DNA of 64,000 nt, from positions 124,001 through 188,000 of the forward strand of contig NZ_QQNB01000001.1 of NCBI RefSeq assembly GCF_003345355.1. Reading direction: 5' to 3'. A program made the translations under genes and the position numbers. Shown here one piece after another: positions 45,978 through 53,209 of this stretch (position 1 is its first letter; each line of letters begins with the position of its first letter). The notes beneath the pieces are model-generated. The model worked only from the letters and a program-made list of their open reading frames with translations, searched no databases and was not told the DNA's origin. This stretch comes from Sphingomonas aracearum (GTDB lineage: Bacteria > Pseudomonadota > Alphaproteobacteria > Sphingomonadales > Sphingomonadaceae).

Positions 45978-46705
45978 TGCGCATCCGATCCACGGAAACA
46001 CTTGCTCCCGTTCTGGGGCCCGAGCCCCCCGCCAATGACGAAGGCACCGCGCGGGGAGAAGTCCGCGCACCCGTGGACGAGCCGTCGCGGATCAGCGTGC
46101 TTGTGGAGGCCGCGTTCGATCACGATGCTCCCCTTGCCCGATTGGCGCGGTCGCTGCGCACCTCGGCGGCCGTTGCGGACGGGGACATGCCGATCCGGTC
46201 GGTGGCGCTGCTCGGCGTCGATGCTCCGGTGAAGGCAGCCGCACTCGCCGCCAATCTCGCGGTCGTCTATGCCCAGGCCGGCAGCCCCACGCTCCTGGTC
46301 GATGCGGCAGCCGGCAAGGTGACGCAAGCCGACCTGTTCGCCACGGCACCGTCGGAGGGGCTGACGGGAGCGCTGATCGCCAGCGCGCCGGCCATGCAGT
46401 TCGTTCGGCCAACCGCCGTTCGTCATCTCAGTGTCCTGCCCGCCGGCAGATCGCTGGCCGACACCGCCGCCTCGCTCGATGCCGCGCCCTTCCACCGGCG
46501 CATCGTGCCACTTCTCGAAACCTTCGACATCATGATCGTCAGCGGCTCGCTTCACCACCACGAGGTCCCTGCCTTCTGCGCAGCGATTGATGCGGCGGTG
46601 CTGGTGGTGCAGCGGCACGTCACGCAACTCCAGATCATCCGCCAGGCGACGGAGCGGCTGCGCCAGCTCGACACCCACCTGCTGGGGGTAATCGTGGCGG
46701 ACTGA
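45977..46705 (+). CDS. Bacterial tyrosine-kinase-like protein with degenerate P-loop
   Basis: A 242-residue CpsD/Wzc-kinase-type protein. The P-loop place reads LLGVDAPVKAAALAANLA: the Lys is kept but the second Gly and the Ser/Thr are replaced by Val and Ala. The second nucleotide motif survives as TLLVDAA, and no C-terminal tyrosine cluster is seen (it ends LLGVIVAD). It overlaps the chain-length gene, so it is its partner, but it may be a scaffold and not an active kinase. Confidence 0.75.
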   Translation: MRIRSTETLAPVLGPEPPANDEGTARGEVRAPVDEPSRISVLVEAAFDHDAPLARLARSLRTSAAVADGDMPIRSVALLGVDAPVKAAALAANLAVVYAQAGSPTLLVDAAAGKVTQADLFATAPSEGLTGALIASAPAMQFVRPTAVRHLSVLPAGRSLADTAASLDAAPFHRRIVPLLETFDIMIVSGSLHHHEVPAFCAAIDAAVLVVQRHVTQLQIIRQATERLRQLDTHLLGVIVAD

Positions 46706-46811
46706 ACCGGACGGAACAGCAGTAACCCCGAACGGCGTACACCTCACGCGCAGTAGCGAAGCACAGCATGGGCGGTCATTGTCAAAGGACAGGTTAAAGG
46801 GTGTCTGAATC

Positions 46812-47468
46812 ATGCAAAATGATCCACCTCCGGGGAGACTTGTCACGTTCGGAACAGGGCAGCCAGAGCGCCGTATCGGCGACTCCCGGACAAAGAGACT
46901 TTGCGACTGCAGCGTTGTCTTCGTGCTGCTGATCGTGATCTCTCCGGCAATGCTGATCGTCGCCGCTCTCGTCGCGCTGAGCGGCCCGGGGCCGATCCTC
47001 TTCCGCCAGAACCGGACGGGACGCGGCGGGCAGGTGTTCCAGATCTTCAAGTTCCGCACGATGTACGTCTGCGAGGACGGACCGGTCGTGGAGCAGGCGC
47101 GCGAGCGGGATGCGCGGGTCACCCCGATCGGCCGCATCCTGCGTGCAACCAGCCTGGACGAGCTGCCGCAGCTGTTCAACGTGCTGATCGGCGACATGTC
47201 GCTGGTCGGGCCCCGCCCGCATGCGATCGCGCATGACGAGCATTACGCCAAGCTGATCGACGGCTACACGCATCGCTTCTGCGTGCGCCCCGGTATCACC
47301 GGCCTCGCACAGATCCGCGGCTATCGCGGAGAGATCCGCACCCTGACCTGCATGGAGAACAGGGTGGCTGCCGACCGCGAATATATCGAGCGCTGGACGC
47401 CGATCTTCGACGCGGCGATCCTGCTGCGCACGATCCCGCGCATGATGTATGATCGCCATGCTTATTAG
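46812..47468 (+). CDS. Undecaprenyl-phosphate sugar-1-phosphate transferase (priming)
   Basis: A 218-residue enzyme of the WbaP/ExoY C-terminal type. After one membrane segment (SVVFVLLIVISPAMLIVAALVAL) come RQNRTGRGGQVFQIFKFRTM, RATSLDELPQLFNVLIGDMSLVGPRPH and the family ending RPGITGLAQIRGYRGEI. It transfers the first sugar phosphate onto undecaprenyl phosphate. It starts a new plus-strand unit after a 106-base gap that probably holds a promoter. The sugar (Glc or Gal likely) is not readable. Confidence 0.92.
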   Translation: MQNDPPPGRLVTFGTGQPERRIGDSRTKRLCDCSVVFVLLIVISPAMLIVAALVALSGPGPILFRQNRTGRGGQVFQIFKFRTMYVCEDGPVVEQARERDARVTPIGRILRATSLDELPQLFNVLIGDMSLVGPRPHAIAHDEHYAKLIDGYTHRFCVRPGITGLAQIRGYRGEIRTLTCMENRVAADREYIERWTPIFDAAILLRTIPRMMYDRHAY

Positions 47469-48690
47469 GCGCGCTCCATCAGCATCGTTTTCCCGCGGGC
47501 TGCGCATCGTGCATGTCGTGCGCCAGTACCGGCCCGGCATCGGCGGGGTGGAAGCGTTCGTGTCGCAGCTTGCCGAAGCTCAGGCGCGACAGGGCCACCT
47601 GGTACGCGTCATCACGCTCAACAGGATCGTCGACGGGGCGCAGCAGAAACTGCCTGCCTATGAGCGCCTGAACGGCGTGGATGTGATCCGCATTCCCTAT
47701 GTCGGCTCCACTCGCTACGCGGTCGCCCCGACGGTGCTGCGCCACCTGTCGGACGTGGACCTGGTTCATGTGCACCGCGTGGATTTCTTCGCCGACTTCC
47801 TGGCCGCGACGCGCTGGTTGCATCACTGCCCCCTGGTGCTGTCCACCCATGGCGGCTTTTTCCATACGGATTTCGCCCGGCGGCTGAAGCAATGGTTCTT
47901 CCGCACGGTCACCCCGCGCACCCTGCGCGGCTATGCCGCCGTGATCGCCTCAAGCGAGCAGGATGCTGCACTGTTCAGCCCGATTGGCGGCGGCAAGGTG
48001 CTCGCCGTGGAAAATGGCGTGGATCTCCAGAAGTTCGCCGGGCTCGCCCGGCCGGGCTCGCGGACCATGATCTATTTCGGTCGCTTCACCCGCCACAAGG
48101 GCGTCGATCGCGTGATCGCCTGGTTCGCATCGCTGCATCGCCGCGCGCCCGAATGGACGCTGATCCTGGCCGGCCGTCCTGCCGGCCTCGGTCCGGACGA
48201 GATCGGGCGCATGATGGCCGACCACGGCGTCGCCAGCGCCTGCGAACTGTTCGTGGAGCCCGACGACGCCGTGCTGCGCACACTGATCGCTCGCAGCAGC
48301 GTGTATGTCTGCGCGTCCAGCTACGAGGGGTTCGGTATAGCCGCGGTGGAGGCGGTATCGGCCGGCCTCTACCCGCTGCTCTCGCCCATCCCCGCCTTCG
48401 CCCGCACGCTGGATCGCGTGGGCTGCGGCATGGCCATTCCTTTCCTGCCCGACGAGGACGTCGACCGTTTCCTCGAGGACTTCGCCCGCCACGAGCGGGC
48501 TGACGGCCCCACGCCGGCCGAGCGGGTCAGCAGCTTCGGCTGGGACAGCGTGCTGGCGCAGATCAATGCGGTCTATGTCCGCGCGCTCGCTGCCGGACCC
48601 AAGGATCCGCCCGCGCAGGCGCGACAGCGGCTCGTTTCGGCCGGACTGATGACGCCTGGAACCGCGCCATCCATTTCTGCGGGGGAGTGA
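47449..48690 (+). CDS. Glycosyltransferase family 4
   Basis: A 413-residue GT-B enzyme. The N-terminal half has RIVHVVRQYRPGIGGVEAFV and a glycine-rich donor-side loop; the C-terminal half has IYFGRFTRHKGVDRVI and the catalytic E-x7-E type sequence YVCASSYEGFGIAAVEAVSAG. Relatives add mannose or galactose to lipid-linked intermediates. It overlaps the priming transferase by 20 bases (or 11 if ATG 47458 is used), and is followed closely by the export lipoprotein. Confidence 0.9.
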   Translation: MIAMLIRRAPSASFSRGLRIVHVVRQYRPGIGGVEAFVSQLAEAQARQGHLVRVITLNRIVDGAQQKLPAYERLNGVDVIRIPYVGSTRYAVAPTVLRHLSDVDLVHVHRVDFFADFLAATRWLHHCPLVLSTHGGFFHTDFARRLKQWFFRTVTPRTLRGYAAVIASSEQDAALFSPIGGGKVLAVENGVDLQKFAGLARPGSRTMIYFGRFTRHKGVDRVIAWFASLHRRAPEWTLILAGRPAGLGPDEIGRMMADHGVASACELFVEPDDAVLRTLIARSSVYVCASSYEGFGIAAVEAVSAGLYPLLSPIPAFARTLDRVGCGMAIPFLPDEDVDRFLEDFARHERADGPTPAERVSSFGWDSVLAQINAVYVRALAAGPKDPPAQARQRLVSAGLMTPGTAPSISAGE

Positions 48691-48695
48691 AGCTC

Positions 48696-49253
48696 ATGAT
48701 CGTTCGTTTTGTTCTGGCCTCAGCCATCGGCCTGTCGCTGGCGAACTGCGCCGCCAAGCCGCTGGCGCCGACGCTCGGCGCCTGGCAGCCGCAGGAATAC
48801 ACGCTCAGCACCGGGGACAAGGTGCGGATCACGACCTTCGGATTCGAGGATCTGAGCGGAGAATTCCTTGTTTCGGCCGATGAGTCGATCGCCTTTCCGT
48901 CGCTGGGCGCGGTGAAGGTCGGCGGGCGCACCCCCGATCAGGTAAGCACCGTACTTACGGCGCTGCTTACCGACCGCCAGATCGTCCGCGCACCGCGCCT
49001 GTCGACCGAGGTCATCGCTTATCGGCCGTTCAACATCCTGGGCGAAGTATCCAAGCCGGGCCAGTATCCCTTCACCAGCGGGCTTACCGTCCTGAACGCC
49101 GTGGCGGTGGCGAGCGGCTTCACGTATCGCGCCAACACCAAGCGCGTCTTCATCCGCCATGCCGGCACCAACAGCGAGGAGGAGGTCGTCATCGGCGCCG
49201 CCACGCCGGTGCAGCCGGGGGACACGATCCGCGTCGTCGAACGCCTGTTCTGA
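48696..49253 (+). CDS. Short polysaccharide-export lipoprotein (Wza/OPX type)
   Basis: A 185-residue lipoprotein with signal FVLASAIGLSLANC (lipobox LANC). The poly-export domain is seen in YTLSTGDKVRITTFGFEDLSG and ISFPSLG-like sequence, followed by one SLBB-type segment (FNILGEVSKPGQYPFTSGLTVLNAVAVASG). At 185 residues it lacks the C-terminal helix that forms the outer-membrane pore in E. coli Wza, so it needs another protein for the pore. ATG 48696 follows GGGGGAG at a suitable distance. Confidence 0.88.
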   Translation: MIVRFVLASAIGLSLANCAAKPLAPTLGAWQPQEYTLSTGDKVRITTFGFEDLSGEFLVSADESIAFPSLGAVKVGGRTPDQVSTVLTALLTDRQIVRAPRLSTEVIAYRPFNILGEVSKPGQYPFTSGLTVLNAVAVASGFTYRANTKRVFIRHAGTNSEEEVVIGAATPVQPGDTIRVVERLF

Positions 49254-49264
49254 ACGGGATCGCG

Positions 49265-49801
49265 ATGAACAGCGTGCTCGCGTTCCTGCGCCAGCCCCCT
49301 CCTCCACACCGGGAAGCGCGGCCGCGGCCGGCCGCGGCCCGCCGCGCGCCCCGTCGGCAGCGCCTGCTCGCCTGCGCTTCGGGCGGAGGCCATTGGATCG
49401 AGCTGCGCCGCCTGCGTCCGGCATTCGGCGGACTGGAGGTGACCTATGTCTCCACCCTGCCGACCTATGCGGAGACGGTGCCCGGCAACCGGTACCATTG
49501 CGTTCCGGACACCTCGCGCTTCGACCTCGCCAGCCTTGTTCCCAACATGCTGCGTGCCGCCTGGATCATCGCGCGCGAGCGTCCGGCCTTTGTGGTCACC
49601 ACAGGATCGGCGCCGATGCTGGCCTTCGTGCTTCTCGGCCGGCTGAACGGTGCACGCACTTTGTGGATCGACAGCGTGGCAAATTCGGAACACCTGTCCA
49701 CTTCCGGCCGGGTTGCCAAGCGTCTGGCGCATCGCTGCATCGCGCAGTGGCCGAACGTGGCCGCGGACGAGCGGATCGAGCATTGGGGTAGCGTGTTGTA
49801 G
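49265..49801 (+). CDS. Alg14/PssD-like glycosyltransferase subunit
   Basis: A 178-residue protein corresponding to the N-terminal, acceptor-side half of a GT28 enzyme. The core RLLACASGGGHWIELRRLRPAF and FVVTTGSAPMLAFVLLGRLNGARTLWIDSVAN is diagnostic of PssD/Alg14. A basic, Pro-rich N-terminus of about 30 residues precedes it, and no clear membrane helix is present. It should need the Alg13-like half at 39066-39557. It closes the priming-export operon and is followed by a hairpin. Confidence 0.82.
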   Translation: MNSVLAFLRQPPPPHREARPRPAAARRAPRRQRLLACASGGGHWIELRRLRPAFGGLEVTYVSTLPTYAETVPGNRYHCVPDTSRFDLASLVPNMLRAAWIIARERPAFVVTTGSAPMLAFVLLGRLNGARTLWIDSVANSEHLSTSGRVAKRLAHRCIAQWPNVAADERIEHWGSVL

Positions 49802-49803
49802 CG

Positions 49804-49858
49804 ACGAGGCGACGCAGAAGGGCGACCAAAGCAGCGGCTCGCGCCCCTGCTACCTCGT
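49804..49858 (+). terminator. Possible terminator after the export operon
   Basis: An outer stem ACGAGG/CCTCGT (49804-49809 with 49853-49858) encloses an inner stem AGCAG/CTGCT (49830-49834 with 49847-49851); TT follows. It lies just after the Alg14-like stop. The T-run is short, so termination is only suggested. Confidence 0.35.
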
Positions 49859-49920
49859 TTGGATGATTGCCCCCAACGTGGATTAGCCTCAATCGATGAG
49901 GGTAGCCCACGGAGTTACAC

Positions 49921-50064
49921 GTGCCTCCCGTTTCGATGTCAAAAGCAACAGGTCAGAACGCGGAACGAAGACGCCCGTCGCTGCGTCGCGGCATCTTCTT
50001 CGCCCTTCTGCTCAGCCTTCCTTGCTGGCTCTTCATGGGAGTTGTGCTGCTTCGGCGCGCCTGA
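49921..50064 (+). CDS. 47-residue single-span membrane protein
   Basis: An open frame starts at GTG 49921 behind GGAG (six-base gap), or at ATG 49936. The product has a basic N-terminal half (ERRRPSLRRG) then one membrane segment, IFFALLLSLPCWLFMGVVLL, ending RRA. Topology is likely N-in with a short exposed tail. It lies between the export operon and the glycanase gene. No family is recognised; the ribosome site and the clean basic-then-hydrophobic pattern support it. Confidence 0.5.
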   Translation: MPPVSMSKATGQNAERRRPSLRRGIFFALLLSLPCWLFMGVVLLRRA

Positions 50065-50215
50065 GCGCCGCCCTGCACGCCGAGCTACAGCATCTTTCGA
50101 CAATCCCGCCACTTCAACGCCAGCAAACCCGGTTTGCTGCGGGCGCTCACCATGGAATCAACATCGTGCCTGTAACACTGACAAGCCCTCTTCCCTCCCG
50201 CCGGAGCCGTCGCCG

Positions 50216-51517
50216 ATGAGCGGGGGCAAGTCGACCGGGGCAGCCCCCGGCCTCCTCGCCCTCGGCATGAGCCGCCGGCGGGCACTGGCCTGGCTTTCGG
50301 GCAGCACGTCGCTGCTGCTGATCGGCTGCGGCGGATCGGAAGCGGGCTCCAAGGGGCTCGACGTCGTCTCCGGCGTCGGCGGCGCCTCCCCGACGCCCAG
50401 CCCGACGCCGAGCGCCACGGCCACCGCAGCGCCCTCACCGACCCCAAGCGGAGCCGGCCCCGCACTTTCGTCTCGCCAGCTGCTGCGCAAGGGCGTGTCG
50501 TTCTCCACCATCGAGGGCTCGGCCGATACGCTGCCGGGCACCCTCGCCGGCCATGTGTTCGTCACGCCGCAAAGCCACTTCACCTATTACGCGGCCAAAG
50601 GCTTCGATCACATCCGCCTCGAGGGAAGCTGGGAGCGTCTTCAGCCGCGCCTCTTCGGCCCACTGGGAGAGCAGCTGCTCGATCATTACAGCGACGCGCA
50701 GAACCCGTTACGCAATCCCGTCAATCTCGTGCGCCACTATCTTGATCGCGCGCAGGCGGCGGGGCTCAAGGTTCTGCTGGATCTCTGCCACAATTATGGC
50801 GAGCGCTATGTCGGCTATAACGGCAATTGGGCGAACAAGCGCAAGGCGCAACTCGGCTCCGCCGACGTGCCGTTTGCCGCCTTTGCCGATTATTGCGCAA
50901 GGCTGGTGACCGAGTTCGGTGCCCACCCCGCCGTGCTGGGCATCGAGCTGATGAACGAACCGCACGACCTGGCAGTCGGCGAGGCCGGCTGGCGCGAAGC
51001 ATGCCAGCAGGCGATCAACGCCATTCGCAAGGTCAACGCGACCCTCCCCATCTTCATCGACGGTTATGGATGGGCAAGCGCGGAATATTGGCCGAGCCGC
51101 AATCCGACGATCCATACGCTGGCCGACCCTTCCGACCGGCTCTACTGGAGCGCGCACCAGTATTTCGATGCGAACTCCAGCGGCATCTATGGCGGCGGCA
51201 GCGAGGCCGCGCCGTCGAACGCGCAGCTGGGCGTGCAGCGGCTTCAGCCGTTCATCGACTGGCTGCGGCAGCGCGGCTTTTCCGATCGCGGCCATGTCGG
51301 CGAATTCGGCGCACCGGACCGGCCCGAATGGCAGCCTGTGATGGGGAACTTCATCGCCAAGGCGGCGGGCGCCGGCTTGCCGCTCACCATCCACCAGGAC
51401 GTGCCATACACCAACGATCCGTACACGATGAACCTGTTCCCGCAGACCAACGCGTCCGGCGCGATCGTCGGGGCAGACCGGTTCGCCGTCACGAAACTGG
51501 CAGCGCAAGCGTATTGA
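50216..51517 (+). CDS. GH5 glycanase lipoprotein
   Basis: A 433-residue secreted glycoside hydrolase family 5 enzyme. The N-terminus SRRRALAWLSGSTSLLLIGC is a twin-arginine-like signal with a lipobox, followed by a Ser/Pro/Thr linker of about 40 residues. The catalytic acid is in GIELMNEPHD and the nucleophile in HVGEFGAPD; LHNY-type and YWSAHQYFD motifs also fit. Being in the EPS locus it may trim or release the local polymer. ATG 50216 has GGAG upstream; ATG 50267 (MSRRR) is an alternative. Its last 29 bases overlap the convergent acetyltransferase gene. Confidence 0.88.
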   Translation: MSGGKSTGAAPGLLALGMSRRRALAWLSGSTSLLLIGCGGSEAGSKGLDVVSGVGGASPTPSPTPSATATAAPSPTPSGAGPALSSRQLLRKGVSFSTIEGSADTLPGTLAGHVFVTPQSHFTYYAAKGFDHIRLEGSWERLQPRLFGPLGEQLLDHYSDAQNPLRNPVNLVRHYLDRAQAAGLKVLLDLCHNYGERYVGYNGNWANKRKAQLGSADVPFAAFADYCARLVTEFGAHPAVLGIELMNEPHDLAVGEAGWREACQQAINAIRKVNATLPIFIDGYGWASAEYWPSRNPTIHTLADPSDRLYWSAHQYFDANSSGIYGGGSEAAPSNAQLGVQRLQPFIDWLRQRGFSDRGHVGEFGAPDRPEWQPVMGNFIAKAAGAGLPLTIHQDVPYTNDPYTMNLFPQTNASGAIVGADRFAVTKLAAQAY

Positions 51518-52580
51518 TCGGCCGCGCCGCCGGGACGACGACGGCGGCTGGCTCGGCGGCGGGCGACAGGATTGTCGTGCGCGCGCAGTCCGGGAGCAGG
51601 TGGCGCCGCGCCCGCTCCCAGGCAGCGCGGGCCTTGCGCGCCCCGAAGTCGACCGTTCGGAACAGCCGGCTGGTGCGGTGTACGGCAAATCGTGTCCGCA
51701 CGGTCGCACCGAAACTCGTGTAGAAGGCCACGCTGCCCGGTGTGCCGATCCCGCCGAAATCGAACACCCGGTTGGCACGGCTCGCACGGGCCAGCGACTC
51801 CCAGATGAGCCAGCTGACGCAGCCGGCATGCGAGCCAGGGTCGCGGGTGGTCAGCAGGAGGTACTCACGGGACATGTCCCACACACAGACCGAGGCTGCG
51901 ACGACGCGCCCCTGCAGGTCGGCGATGGCGTCGATCCGGCACTGTCCGTGCTCCACCGCGGCCTGCATCACGGGGACACCCGTTTGCCGCCACATGTAAT
52001 TGTACCCGCGGCCCTGCGCGTGCAGGTTCCTGTCGTACAGCCGGACAAAGGACCCGGGCTCCAGCGACACGAGGCGGTGGGTTTCACGGGCGCGACGGAT
52101 CACGTTGCGCGTCTTGTCCCGCAGCGATTTCCAGAGTTCGGGCTCCGGCGCCGGCTCCACGTCCATCGTGAACTGTGCTTCGCTGGCGAAATCGCGATAC
52201 GCGAAGGCCAGAGCGTCGGGCACGTCGCTGTGCAGGCACTGGTGGAAGCGGTCGCACGTCGGCAATTGCCGGATCAGGTCGGCCGTGATCGAACGTTGCG
52301 ATTGCGCCATCTGCGCGGGCTTGGCGAGCGGCGGCGCGATGGCCGGCCCCAGATACGGCGTGAGTTCCGGCATCACGCATTCGAGCAGCCCGAAATGGCG
52401 ACGCCGCAGATAGGGTAGCCGACCCACCACGACGTTGCCGGAGCGCACCTCCACCTGTTCGATCCGCCCGCCCGACGCCGCCTGGAGCCACCAATCCTCA
52501 TGAAAGATGGTAGGCGTCAAAGGTGCATGCACGCCCACCCGGCGCGTGGCCGGGTCGAACAGACCTTCCAATACGGCCAC
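51489..52580 (-). CDS. GNAT-type acyltransferase (FemAB/CelD-like)
   Basis: A 363-residue soluble protein of the BioF2-like acetyltransferase group often found in exopolysaccharide clusters. Typical parts are FHEDWWLQAAS near the start, KTRNVIRRARETHRLVSLEPG, and VSWLIWESLARASRANRVFDFGGIGTPGSVAFYTSFGA. The substrate could be a sugar amine of the EPS or a lipid-linked intermediate. The GTG start (52580) is preceded by GGGAGGGGAGG. The 3' end runs into the GH5 gene on the other strand. Confidence 0.75.
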   Translation of the reverse strand: MAVLEGLFDPATRRVGVHAPLTPTIFHEDWWLQAASGGRIEQVEVRSGNVVVGRLPYLRRRHFGLLECVMPELTPYLGPAIAPPLAKPAQMAQSQRSITADLIRQLPTCDRFHQCLHSDVPDALAFAYRDFASEAQFTMDVEPAPEPELWKSLRDKTRNVIRRARETHRLVSLEPGSFVRLYDRNLHAQGRGYNYMWRQTGVPVMQAAVEHGQCRIDAIADLQGRVVAASVCVWDMSREYLLLTTRDPGSHAGCVSWLIWESLARASRANRVFDFGGIGTPGSVAFYTSFGATVRTRFAVHRTSRLFRTVDFGARKARAAWERARRHLLPDCARTTILSPAAEPAAVVVPAARPINTLALPVS

Positions 52581-52610
52581 CCTCCCCTCCCGATTGCCCG
52601 CGATGCCCGC

Positions 52611-52904
52611 TCAATGCGGTATCAGTCGCCCGTCACCGCGATCAGGACAATTAGCCATGTCGGCATCATCCGTTTGAGTTGGCGCCAAGCATAGATTGGC
52701 GATGACGCAGGCGATATCATTGCTCGGAAGATCAGCCGCTGGCACCCAGCCCGCCTTTACCAGCTGCAGAACCGTGCTCCAGCCGAAGACCGCCGCATCA
52801 TCATCACTGATCGCCGCCATGCACAGCCGGCGAACGAAATCCTGAATGACGATGTCTGAGGTGGTGAGGATATACTGAAGAAAGTCGTAATTAGGAAGTG
52901 CCAT
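52611..52904 (-). CDS. Small soluble protein of unknown function
   Basis: A 97-residue frame from ATG 52904: MALPNYDFLQYILTTSDIVI, then DFVRRLCMAAISDDDAAVFGWSTVLQLVKAGWVPAADLPSND. It looks helical and folded. Base composition here is lower in GC than in neighbouring genes, hinting at a different origin. It lies 30 bases upstream of the GNAT gene on the same strand. No family is recognised. Confidence 0.5.
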   Translation of the reverse strand: MALPNYDFLQYILTTSDIVIQDFVRRLCMAAISDDDAAVFGWSTVLQLVKAGWVPAADLPSNDIACVIANLCLAPTQTDDADMANCPDRGDGRLIPH

Positions 52905-53209
52905 GGACCTATTCTGAATGGGAGTGGACGCGACCTGTTTTGAGGCGATGATTGCAACAACGAACGGAGCGGGATTGACATCAGTGAGGCACCGCATCGA
53001 TCCGGTGAACGATAGCACGAATCTGCTAGACCTGCCTTACTGCAAAGGGGGTAGTCATTCTTTGTGAGATCTCGGCAAATCGGCTGGATCTTGCTGTGTT
53101 GAAATGAAAACCACATTGAGATTGCCGCTCGACATGTTCGGCATCGCCACTTTGCCGCCATTCCCGATCGGACACGGCTTCGCCGCAGCGTCGCCCCACA
53201 GGAGTTGCC
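52905..53209. promoter_or_regulatory. AT-richer control region before the flippase gene
   Basis: About 305 bases between two divergent genes, with a lower-GC stretch at 53040-53115. It should hold the flippase promoter and that of the small minus-strand gene. No clear inverted repeat was found. Confidence 0.4.
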
